A DNA stretch of 6,722 nucleotides, from assembly GCA_031267455.1 (NCBI GenBank), contig JAIRZC010000046.1, forward strand, positions 1 to 6,722, written 5' to 3'. Position 1 is the first letter of the stretch; the number at the start of each line of letters is the position of its first letter. The DNA comes from Accumulibacter sp. Its GTDB lineage: Bacteria > Pseudomonadota > Gammaproteobacteria > Burkholderiales > Rhodocyclaceae. Below the pieces are notes generated by a model. The model was not told the DNA's origin, made no database searches, and was given only the letters and a program-made list of their open reading frames with translations. Below, piece after piece: positions 1-4,984 of this stretch. A program made the translations under genes and the position numbers.

Positions 1-170
1 TTTTCGGCGGGTTTGCCTTCTCCAGGCAAATTCGATACCCTGAAGACAAGATCATCGAATTTTCGGTGAATCCTTCCATTTCCGAATCGTCGGCGACTGC
101 CTTGATATCGCTTTGCCGGACTGCCGCGACTGTGTTGCCGGCGATCTGCGAATGGAATCACAGACTTTAA
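1..170. other. Upstream region of the yqjD-like gene; no gene supported
   Basis: No convincing gene is seen here. On the + strand one frame stays open from base 3 to a TAA at 168-170, but its 55 residues resemble no family I know. On the - strand a frame is open from base 157 to the window edge, with its first ATG at 79-77; it could be the start of a divergent gene leaving the window, but only 26 codons are visible and its ribosome site is weak. A short dyad (TTTGCC at 12-17, GGCAAA at 25-30, 7-nt loop) has no T-tract after it on either strand. No good sigma-70 promoter could be assigned for the downstream operon, although its promoter should lie in this stretch. Confidence 0.3.
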
Positions 171-185
171 AGGAAGAGGTGTCCT

Positions 186-506
186 ATGTGTGAATATACC
201 GAACAGGCCTGCGCGAACAAGAAAAAACTTGTCATCGATCTAAGGAAAGTCATCGACGACGCCGACGAAATCCTGCGCGAGACCGCAGGCGTCGCCGGCG
301 AGAAAATCGCGGTTTTGCGCGAACGCATCTCCGAGCGCCTGGACGACGCGAAAGCCCGGCTCGAAGTGGTCGAAGACCAGCTCGTCGACAAAACCAAGGT
401 CGTTGCGCAAGCCGCTGACGACTTTGTCAACGAGTCGCCCTGGCATGCGGTCGGTGTCGCTGCTGGCATTGGCGTCCTGCTCGGCATCCTGGTCGGGCGC
501 CGCTGA
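186..506 (+). CDS. DUF883 (YqjD/ElaB-type) C-tail-anchored inner-membrane protein
   Basis: This is a 106-residue protein of the DUF883 family, to which E. coli YqjD and ElaB belong. Residues 11-82 are charged and helix-prone (a long amphipathic or coiled-coil segment rich in D, E, K and R). Residues about 86-104 form one membrane helix made of glycine, valine and leucine with small-residue spacing (GVAAGIGVLLG), and the chain ends in GRR, the family's typical positive tail. From family knowledge, YqjD and ElaB are tail-anchored inner-membrane proteins reported to bind ribosomes and to rise in stationary phase or stress; that role here is inference. The ATG at 186 has a good ribosome site (GAGGT at 176-180, 5-nt spacing). 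It is the first gene of a three-gene run with yqjE- and yqjK-like genes. The family is clear; the cellular role is not. Confidence 0.9.
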   Translation: MCEYTEQACANKKKLVIDLRKVIDDADEILRETAGVAGEKIAVLRERISERLDDAKARLEVVEDQLVDKTKVVAQAADDFVNESPWHAVGVAAGIGVLLGILVGRR

Positions 507-519
507 ATTCGAGCCTTTC

Positions 520-939
520 ATGGTCGGAGATACCAAGCGCCTCGACCCGACGGAGCATGGCCTCTTTTCTTCACTAAAAGTCGTCCTCTCTTCGTTGCTG
601 GAAAGCGTCGGGGCGCGGCTGGAGCTTCTCGCCAACGAGATTCAGGAAGAAAAGCTGCGTTGCGTCAACCTGGCGTTGCTCGCGCTGGGCACGGTGTTCT
701 GTCTTGGCGCTGCCGGCCTGGTCGGTGTTTTTTTCCTGACGGTATTGTTCTGGGAAAATCGCGCGGCCTTGCTTGGCATGCTTGGCATCGCATTCGCCTT
801 GACCGGCGTCATTCTGGCGGCCTTGCTCAGGCGCGCGCTAACACGGCCGCGCGGGATTTTCGAGGCAAGCCTTTCCGAACTGCGTGAAGACATCCGGCAA
901 TTGAAGGGAATCACGGATTCGAATGGCGACGCTGAGTGA
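520..939 (+). CDS. YqjE / phage-holin-superfamily membrane protein
   Basis: This 139-residue protein has the YqjE layout: a short cytoplasmic N-terminus, a helix carrying the family-like stretch LFSSLK...ARLELLANEIQEEK (about 15-45), two hydrophobic helices (about 50-77 and 82-103), then a basic turn (LRRALTRPR) and an acidic/basic C-terminal helix (FEASLSELREDIRQLK). The frame is open further upstream to 403, but that part overlaps the preceding gene and looks unlike the family, so the ATG at 520, 13 nt after the upstream stop, is preferred. Its ribosome site is weak (GAG at 511-513), which suggests translational coupling to the gene before it. Members of this family are often annotated as phage holin family proteins, but the setting here is chromosomal, beside yqjD- and yqjK-like genes, with no sign of a lysis cassette. 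The function is unknown; a role in envelope maintenance is inferred from context. Confidence 0.85.
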   Translation: MVGDTKRLDPTEHGLFSSLKVVLSSLLESVGARLELLANEIQEEKLRCVNLALLALGTVFCLGAAGLVGVFFLTVLFWENRAALLGMLGIAFALTGVILAALLRRALTRPRGIFEASLSELREDIRQLKGITDSNGDAE

Positions 940-1261
940 AATCCACATTCGGCGCGGTCGCCTCCTGGAACGCATCGCCGCCCAGCGCGCGCGGTTGCGT
1001 GACGGCGCGCGACCGATTCGCCGGGTACTCGACAAGGCCGATTCCGCCATCGCGGGTGTCCACGCCGGTGTCGCCTGCATCAAACAGCGTCCCTGGGTAC
1101 TCGGCCTGTTCGCCGCGACGATGTTTGCCTTGAAGGGCAGGCGCTTCTTCCGTGTGCTAAAACGCGGTTTCCTCGTCTGGAAGGCCTGGGTTTCGCTGCG
1201 CGACAACCTGCGCGACGGTCGCTACTTCGGTTTGGACAAGCTGATTTTCTGGCTTCAGTGA
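923..1261 (+). CDS. YqjK-like small basic membrane-associated protein
   Basis: This 112-residue protein is strongly basic. The N-terminal part (about 9-36) is arginine-rich and helical (RRGRLLERIAAQRARLRDGARPIRR), which resembles the start of YqjK family members. A short hydrophobic segment (about 57-70, PWVLGLFAATMFAL) is followed by KGRR and an aromatic/basic tail (RVLKRGFLVWKAWVSLRDNLR), again as in YqjK-like proteins. The ATG at 923 lies inside the end of the yqjE-like gene (17-nt overlap), with AAGGGA at 904-909 as a distant ribosome site, so coupled translation is likely. It ends 16 nt before the end of the convergent rpoH. The function is unknown in the family; co-occurrence with yqjD and yqjE suggests a shared envelope role. 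The family call is by sequence resemblance only and is the least certain of the three. Confidence 0.75.
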   Translation: MATLSEIHIRRGRLLERIAAQRARLRDGARPIRRVLDKADSAIAGVHAGVACIKQRPWVLGLFAATMFALKGRRFFRVLKRGFLVWKAWVSLRDNLRDGRYFGLDKLIFWLQ

Positions 1262-1265
1262 AGGT

Positions 1266-1294
1266 CTTGCGGCGCGTTCAGGCCGCGCCGCAAG
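1266..1294. terminator. Perfect 11-bp GC-rich hairpin at the convergent junction (possible bidirectional terminator)
   Basis: The arms CTTGCGGCGCG (1266-1276) and CGCGCCGCAAG (1284-1294) are perfectly complementary, with a 7-nt loop. The hairpin starts 4 nt after the stop of the yqjK-like gene and covers the last codons and the stop of rpoH on the other strand. Its position suits a shared transcription stop, but neither strand shows a T-tract after the stem. It may therefore act as a 3'-end stabiliser, a pause site or a Rho-assisted stop, not a classical intrinsic terminator. Confidence 0.45.
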
Positions 1295-2126
1295 CCTCGA
1301 AGTGCGCGCGCATCTTCTGCATGGCCCTGGTTTCGATCGGCCGGATGCGTTCCGCCGAAACGCCGAACTCGGTCGCGAGGTCCTGTAGCGTCGCCGGTTC
1401 GTCCGCGAGCCAGCGCGCCTCGACGATACGATGGCTACGATCGTCGAGCGCGTGCAGGGCTGCCTGCAAACCCGGCCCTTGCAAATGATCGTTGGCGCGT
1501 CTCTCCAGGACGTGGACGGGCTCGTTGCGCCGATCCTCCAAATAAACGATTGGCGAAAAACCGTCTTCATCGCTCTTTTCGAGCGACTGGTCATGTCCTG
1601 AGAGCCGTGTCTCCATTTCGACGACTTCCTCGGGTTTGACGCCGAGTTTTTGTGAAATGTCCTCGATCTGCGCAGGCGTCAGAACTTCATTCGTCGGCTT
1701 CATTCCACGCAGATTGAAAAACAGCTTGCGTTGCGCCTTTGTCGTCGCCAGTTTGACCATGCGCCAGTTCCTGAGCACGTATTCGTGAATCTCGGCCTTG
1801 ATCCAGTGAATGGCGAATGAAACCAGCCGGACGCCGCGCGCCGGATCGAAGCGTTTGACGGCCTTCATCAGTCCGATGTTACCTTCCTGAATCAGGTCGG
1901 CATGCGGTAACCCATATCCCAAATAGCCACGCGCAATCGAGATGACCAGCCGCAGATGCGAAAGAACCAGTCGGCGCGCCGCTTCCAGATCGTTCTTTTC
2001 GCGGAAACACTTGGCCAAACGGAATTCTTCCTCTTCCGTCAGGATCGGAAAGCGTTTCGCCGCCTGGATATAGACATCGAGATTGCCTACGGCGGAAATT
2101 GCCGGGAAAGTCAAGGCTTGTGTCAT
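1278..2126 (-). CDS. rpoH: RNA polymerase heat-shock sigma factor RpoH (sigma-32)
   Basis: This 282-residue sigma-70-family protein directs RNA polymerase to heat-shock promoters; the length is close to E. coli RpoH (284). Region 2 is canonical: DLIQEGNIGLMKAVKRFDP (about 77-95), then RLVSFAIHWIKAEIHEYVLRNW (100-121), the DNA-melting and -10 reading part. The RpoH-specific box follows as QRKLFFNLR (132-140), which separates it from RpoD and RpoS. Region 4 carries LDDRSHRIVEARWL (227-240) and the helix-turn-helix FGVSAERIRPIETRAMQKMR (254-273). Odd point: residue 263 is proline (codon CCG, bases 1338-1340) where sigma factors almost always have glutamine (RIRQIE). Translation starts at ATG 2126 with AAGGAGAT at 2136-2143. 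It is last in the ftsY-ftsE-ftsX-rpoH run, 102 nt after ftsX, behind a perfect CIRCE operator. HrcA control is therefore predicted, in addition to the usual control of sigma-32 by chaperones and FtsH known from E. coli. Confidence 0.97.
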   Translation of the reverse strand: MTQALTFPAISAVGNLDVYIQAAKRFPILTEEEEFRLAKCFREKNDLEAARRLVLSHLRLVISIARGYLGYGLPHADLIQEGNIGLMKAVKRFDPARGVRLVSFAIHWIKAEIHEYVLRNWRMVKLATTKAQRKLFFNLRGMKPTNEVLTPAQIEDISQKLGVKPEEVVEMETRLSGHDQSLEKSDEDGFSPIVYLEDRRNEPVHVLERRANDHLQGPGLQAALHALDDRSHRIVEARWLADEPATLQDLATEFGVSAERIRPIETRAMQKMRAHFEACGAA

Positions 2127-2135
2127 GTGGTTTCC

Positions 2136-2143
2136 ATCTCCTT
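2136..2143 (-). promoter_or_regulatory. rpoH ribosome binding site
   Basis: Reading the minus strand, AAGGAGAT lies 9 nt before the rpoH ATG (2126-2124) and matches the Shine-Dalgarno consensus well; the AAGGAG core is 11 nt from the start codon. It is the strongest ribosome site in the minus-strand run and lies just downstream of the CIRCE dyad, so it would not be buried in that hairpin. Confidence 0.7.
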
Positions 2144-2150
2144 GGGCACT

Positions 2151-2183
2151 ATATTAGCACTCTTATGTATGGAGTGCTAATAT
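2151..2183. promoter_or_regulatory. CIRCE operator (HrcA binding site) upstream of rpoH
   Basis: The core at 2154-2180 is TTAGCACTC, nine bases, then GAGTGCTAA: an exact match to the CIRCE consensus bound by the heat-shock repressor HrcA. The dyad extends perfectly by 3 bp on each side (ATA/TAT), giving 12-bp arms at 2151-2162 and 2172-2183. It lies 25 nt before the rpoH start codon and immediately downstream of a candidate -10 box, so bound HrcA would cover the presumed transcription start. CIRCE classically controls groESL and hrcA-dnaK operons; here the only downstream gene is rpoH. hrcA itself is not in the window. In RNA the dyad could also form a hairpin in the rpoH leader. Confidence 0.95.
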
Positions 2184-2187
2184 TTTA
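2182..2187 (-). promoter_or_regulatory. Candidate -10 box of an rpoH promoter
   Basis: On the minus strand TAAAAT (2187 down to 2182) matches five of six positions of the sigma-70 -10 consensus TATAAT. Transcription would start near 2175, inside the right arm of the CIRCE dyad, the usual geometry for HrcA repression. No good -35 hexamer lies 16-18 bp upstream (the nearest, TTGTTC, is only 12 bp away), so this is a tentative call that rests mainly on its position next to CIRCE. Confidence 0.4.
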
Positions 2188-2228
2188 TCGTCTTCTCGCG
2201 AACAACGCGGAAATCGAAGGAACGGATC

Positions 2229-3128
2229 TCAAGCGCCTTTTTTCAGGTGTACCGCTACCGACAATTGCGCACCCAACCAACCGAGGAGAGCGCCGATTCC
2301 GGTCAATCGCCCCACGAGCGCGAAATCAAGGCCATGCGGCGCCCAACGACCACCGTAGAGCGCAACGAGCTCATCCAACGTGCTGGAAAGAAGGCCGGCT
2401 CCCAACAGGATGAGCGCCGCGGCGAAAAGCCCGCCGAGCAGGCCCTGCAAAAAACCGAAATACTGGAAAGGCCGTCGGACGAAAGCATTCGTCGCGCCGA
2501 TCAAACGGGCGATTTCGATTTCATCCGCCTGCGCAAGGATTTGCAGACGAATCGTATTGAAGGTGACGATGATCAGCGCGCCCCCGAACAGGCTCGCGAG
2601 CATCAGGATCATGAGGCGACCGATCCGAAGGAAAACGTCGAGGCGTCGCACCCATTCAGAGTCCAGCTGCACATGCTCGACTTCCGGCCAGCTCGAAAAG
2701 GTTTTTGCCAGATTTTCGACCATTTCGGGACGAACATCTTCGGGCTCGACGATAAATGCATCGGGCAGCGGATTTTTCGGCAGGGATGCGAGAATTTCCG
2801 GAACGCCTTCGATCGCCTTGAGCCGCTCCAAGGCTTCATCGCGTGGAACAAAGCGCCAGTTTCCGACATGCGCCATACGCAAACGCAGTTCGATTTCGTC
2901 GAAAGCCCGCCTGTCTGCCGAAGACGCCATGAAAAGGCTGATCTGTTGGGCTTTCGGCGCGCCGCCCGCCAGATCGCGCAGATTGTCGAGGATGATCCCG
3001 CTGGCGGCGGGTAATGCCAAAGCCGTGCCAATCACGATCAGCGAGAGGATCGTTCCGAGCGGCGATGCAAACAGTTTTCGCACCGCATCGCCAAAGGCCG
3101 AGGCGTGCTGGGTCAAAAAGCGCCTCAT
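2229..3128 (-). CDS. ftsX: Cell-division ABC-type permease FtsX
   Basis: FtsX is the membrane half of the FtsEX complex, which sits at the division septum and transmits ATP hydrolysis by FtsE to periplasmic activators of peptidoglycan hydrolases. This 299-residue protein has the expected topology: a cytoplasmic basic N-terminus, membrane helix 1 (about 25-46), a periplasmic domain (about 50-165), then helices at about 170-190, 222-248 and 272-294. The cytoplasmic segment after helix 2 holds the family motif NTIRLQILAQADEIEIARLIGAT (191-213), the coupling region that contacts FtsE, followed by FVRRPFQYFGFLQGLLGG. The frame is open upstream to 3194, but the ATG at 3128 is chosen because it overlaps the ftsE stop as ATGA, has GGGGAG at 3135-3140 with 6-nt spacing, and gives the usual MRRFLTQH-type start. 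The length is slightly shorter than in E. coli, with no missing part seen. Confidence 0.96.
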   Translation of the reverse strand: MRRFLTQHASAFGDAVRKLFASPLGTILSLIVIGTALALPAASGIILDNLRDLAGGAPKAQQISLFMASSADRRAFDEIELRLRMAHVGNWRFVPRDEALERLKAIEGVPEILASLPKNPLPDAFIVEPEDVRPEMVENLAKTFSSWPEVEHVQLDSEWVRRLDVFLRIGRLMILMLASLFGGALIIVTFNTIRLQILAQADEIEIARLIGATNAFVRRPFQYFGFLQGLLGGLFAAALILLGAGLLSSTLDELVALYGGRWAPHGLDFALVGRLTGIGALLGWLGAQLSVAVHLKKGA

Positions 3129-3787
3129 CCGTCGCTCCCCAGAATCCGCCCATGGTCGAGGCGCAGAATGCGCGGCGAAAGGCGGGAAACCCATTGCGGA
3201 TCGTGTGTCGCGACGATCAGCGTGACGCCGACCTGATGAAAAGCACGAAATATCTCAAGAATCCCCGCGGCCGAATCCGCGTCGAGGTTCGTCGTCGGCT
3301 CGTCGGCCAGCAAAATCGACGGCCTGTTGACGACGGCGCGCGCAATGGCCAGGCGCTGTTGCTCACCACCCGACAGAGTCAAAAGATTCGCTTTTTCGCG
3401 ATTCAGCAGGCCAACCTTGTCGAGCGCGGCGCGAGCGCGGCGCAAGGCTTCATTGGCGGGAAGGCCGACGATTTTCATCGGAAGCAGGACATTGTCAATC
3501 GCGTTTCGGTCGAACAAAAGCTTTTGATCCTGGAAAACCAAGCCGAAACTCCGCCGCAAAAAGGGAATCGCGCTTTTGCGCAGCGCGGCGAGGTTTTGCC
3601 CGTTTACGATGATGCTACCTGTCGTCGGACGCTCGATCGCCGCAAGCAGACGGAAGAGCGTCGTCTTCCCTGCGCCGGAACGTCCCGTGATAAATACCAT
3701 TTCGCCGGTACCGATGTCGAAGCTGACTTCCTTGATCGCATCGATGCCTTGGGGATAACGCTTGGAAAGCGCGCGTGCGCGAATCAT
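3125..3787 (-). CDS. ftsE: Cell-division ABC ATPase FtsE
   Basis: This is the 220-residue ATP-binding subunit of FtsEX, on the cytoplasmic face of the inner membrane. All ABC motifs are intact: Walker A GRSGAGKTT (35-43), Q-loop in VFQDQKLL (Q86), signature LSGGEQQR (138-145), Walker B ILLADEP (158-164) with the catalytic glutamate E163, D-loop NLD (167-169) and H-loop ATHD (H195). The stretch KLLFDRNAIDNVLLP after the Q-loop is typical of FtsE. It starts 2 nt after the ftsY stop without a clear Shine-Dalgarno site, so translation is probably coupled to ftsY. It ends overlapping the ftsX start by 4 nt. Length and order match the standard ftsY-ftsE-ftsX arrangement of beta- and gammaproteobacteria. 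Confidence 0.97.
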   Translation of the reverse strand: MIRARALSKRYPQGIDAIKEVSFDIGTGEMVFITGRSGAGKTTLFRLLAAIERPTTGSIIVNGQNLAALRKSAIPFLRRSFGLVFQDQKLLFDRNAIDNVLLPMKIVGLPANEALRRARAALDKVGLLNREKANLLTLSGGEQQRLAIARAVVNRPSILLADEPTTNLDADSAAGILEIFRAFHQVGVTLIVATHDPQWVSRLSPRILRLDHGRILGSDG

Positions 3788-3789
3788 GT

Positions 3790-4773
3790 TTATTCGAAAA
3801 TCGCTTCGACGAAGTCGCGCGCGACAAAGGGGCGCAAATCGTCGATTCGCTCCCCGACGCCAATGAATCGAACCGGCTTGGGGTATTGCCGCGCGATCGC
3901 GGCGACGATCCCTCCTTTGGCGCTTCCATCGAGTTTGGTGATGATCAGGCCGTCTACGCCGATGGCCTTGTCGAAAGCATCCATCTGCCGCAAGGCATTC
4001 TGCCCAAAATTTGCGTCGATCACGAGCAATGTTTCGTGCGGCGCGCCGGGGTTCGCCTTGCCGATCACGCGCCGAACCTTGGTTATTTCTTCCATCAGAT
4101 TGATCTGTGTCGGAAGGCGTCCGGCGGTATCGGCGAGGACGACATCGATCCCGCGCGCCCTTGCCGATGTAATCGCGTCGAAAATCACCGCCGCCGGGTC
4201 CCCGGATGCCTGGGAAACGACAGTAACGCCATTGCGCTCGCCCCAGGCTTGCAGCTGCTCGCGCGCGGCAGCACGGAAAGTATCGCCCGCGGCAAGCAAC
4301 ACCGAACGTCCGTGCGCCTGAAAATACTTCGCCAGCTTTCCGATCGATGTCGTCTTCCCCGCGCCGTTGACACCGGCGAGCAGGATGATGAAAGGCTTGT
4401 GCGTGGAAACATCGAGTGGTTTTTCAAGCGGAAGAAGCAATTCGAGAAATGCTTCTTTCAGTGCGCCCCGTATTTTTTCCGGCGTCTCGGCGCCCTCGCG
4501 CTTGACACGTCTTTTCAATTCGTCGAGCAGGTATTCGGTTGCGTCGATTCCGGCATCACTCGAAATGAGCAGGGTTTCGAGCGATTCGAGCAGATCGTCG
4601 TCGACCCTTGCGCGGGAAAAAACCGATTTGACCTGCCTGCCGAACTGCGCGCGCGTTTTCGACAGGCCGACTTTCAGACGTTCATGCCAACCGGATACTG
4701 GCTGCGCACCTTCCTCACCGTTTCCGGATTCGGAGTCGGCCTGAACGTGGGATCCCCTGAAAAATTCGAACAT
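3790..4773 (-). CDS. ftsY: Signal recognition particle receptor GTPase FtsY
   Basis: FtsY docks ribosome-SRP complexes at the inner membrane through a GTP-dependent pairing with Ffh. In this 327-residue protein a short acidic N-terminus (about 10-25) replaces the long acidic A domain of E. coli FtsY. The N domain helical bundle is at about 30-120, then the G domain: G1 GVNGAGKTT (134-142), DTFRAAAREQL (164-174), G3 DTAGR (215-219), G4 TKLDG (279-283) and closing loop GVGERIDDLRPF (305-316). One oddity is DANFGQ (253-258), where family members usually have threonine before GQ (DANTGQ or DASTGQ). The ATG at 4773 is the only possible start, since an in-frame TGA lies three codons upstream; MFEFF resembles many FtsY starts. 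The ribosome site is weak (GAAG near 4779). It heads the ftsY-ftsE-ftsX run and is divergent from the M16 peptidase genes. Confidence 0.97.
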   Translation of the reverse strand: MFEFFRGSHVQADSESGNGEEGAQPVSGWHERLKVGLSKTRAQFGRQVKSVFSRARVDDDLLESLETLLISSDAGIDATEYLLDELKRRVKREGAETPEKIRGALKEAFLELLLPLEKPLDVSTHKPFIILLAGVNGAGKTTSIGKLAKYFQAHGRSVLLAAGDTFRAAAREQLQAWGERNGVTVVSQASGDPAAVIFDAITSARARGIDVVLADTAGRLPTQINLMEEITKVRRVIGKANPGAPHETLLVIDANFGQNALRQMDAFDKAIGVDGLIITKLDGSAKGGIVAAIARQYPKPVRFIGVGERIDDLRPFVARDFVEAIFE

Positions 4774-4783
4774 ATCGCTTCAA

Positions 4784-4800
4784 TCCATGCCTGGCATGGA
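4784..4800. repeat. 17-bp palindrome in the ftsY leader
   Basis: TCCATGCC (4784-4791), a single central T, then GGCATGGA (4793-4800) form a perfect dyad with 8-bp arms. It ends 11 nt upstream of the ftsY ATG. As DNA it looks like an operator for a dimeric regulator; as RNA it could fold with 6-7 bp and a small loop just before the weak ftsY ribosome site. The binding protein is unknown. Confidence 0.6.
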
Positions 4801-4885
4801 CAGACAAAAGCACACGCGGAAACCAACACCTCCCGCGCGAACCCCATTCCATGGCAGGGGCTCGAACCGGAGATCGCTTGCGCTG

Positions 4886-4914
4886 AATATTTTCGCTTCT
4901 GGAATGTTTGCCAA
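4886..4914 (-). promoter_or_regulatory. Candidate sigma-70 promoter for ftsY-ftsE-ftsX
   Basis: On the minus strand TTGGCA (4914-4909) is followed after 17 bp by AATATT (4891-4886), four of six matches to TATAAT. A second, perfect -35 hexamer, TTGACA (4925-4920), lies 11 bp upstream as part of a tandem repeat but has no good -10 at 16-18 bp. Transcription would start near 4879, leaving a leader of about 105 nt that includes the palindrome at 4784-4800. The call is by eye only. Confidence 0.35.
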
Positions 4915-4928
4915 ATGTTTGTCAAATG
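4907..4928. repeat. Two tandem 11-bp repeats in the divergent control region
   Basis: TTTGCCAAATG (4907-4917) is followed directly by TTTGTCAAATG (4918-4928), with a single difference. Each unit holds a small dyad, TTTG-n-CAAA, and on the minus strand each unit holds a -35-like hexamer (TTGGCA, TTGACA). The 11-bp period places the two copies on about the same face of the helix. They sit between the divergent ftsY and M16 genes and could be regulator sites or a duplicated -35 element. Confidence 0.6.
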
Positions 4929-4933
4929 AGTGA

Positions 4934-4942
4934 TGTTATTAT
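4934..4942 (+). promoter_or_regulatory. Candidate extended -10 promoter for the M16 peptidase genes
   Basis: TGT followed by TATTAT gives an extended -10 element (TGn plus five of six matches to TATAAT) 42 nt before the ATG of the first M16 gene. There is no convincing -35 hexamer at 16-18 bp, which extended -10 promoters tolerate. Transcription would start near 4949. Confidence 0.4.
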
Positions 4943-4984
4943 TCCGATACCGGTAGATTCTATCAGAAGCGATCTCGATAAATC

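Noticed and set aside
12..30. TTTGCC/GGCAAA hairpin as a terminator of an upstream gene
   Set aside because: It has only a 6-bp stem, no T-tract on either strand and no identified gene ending before it.
240..635. Minus-strand open frame opposite the yqjD- and yqjE-like genes
   Set aside because: It is antisense to two recognisable family members with a good ribosome site, and its own translation is low-complexity and unrecognised.
520..939. Phage lysis cassette suggested by the holin-like protein
   Set aside because: YqjE-type proteins carry the holin-superfamily label by fold only; no endolysin, spanin or other phage gene is present and the neighbours are yqjD- and yqjK-like.
2205..2233. 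Possible sigma-32-type promoter before rpoH (CTTGAGA on the minus strand, 2233-2227)
   Set aside because: The -35 is close to CTTGAAA, but the downstream candidate -10 (CCTTCGAT) is a poor match to CCCCATnT, so it is not called.
4850..4885. TTCGAGCCCC on the minus strand, resembling a tRNA T-arm
   Set aside because: The flanking bases do not form a 5-bp T-stem, and no acceptor, D or anticodon arm can be placed around it.
4674..4925. 83-codon minus-strand open frame across the ftsY leader
   Set aside because: It overlaps the ftsY N-terminus out of frame, has no clear ribosome site and no recognisable domain; the region reads better as control DNA.
2247..4929. Three long overlapping plus-strand open frames (255, 435 and 384 codons) opposite ftsX, ftsE and ftsY
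   Set aside because: The minus strand carries intact Walker, GTPase and FtsX motifs throughout; the plus-strand translations are rich in Arg, Ser and Ala with no recognisable domain, as expected for antisense frames in GC-rich genes.
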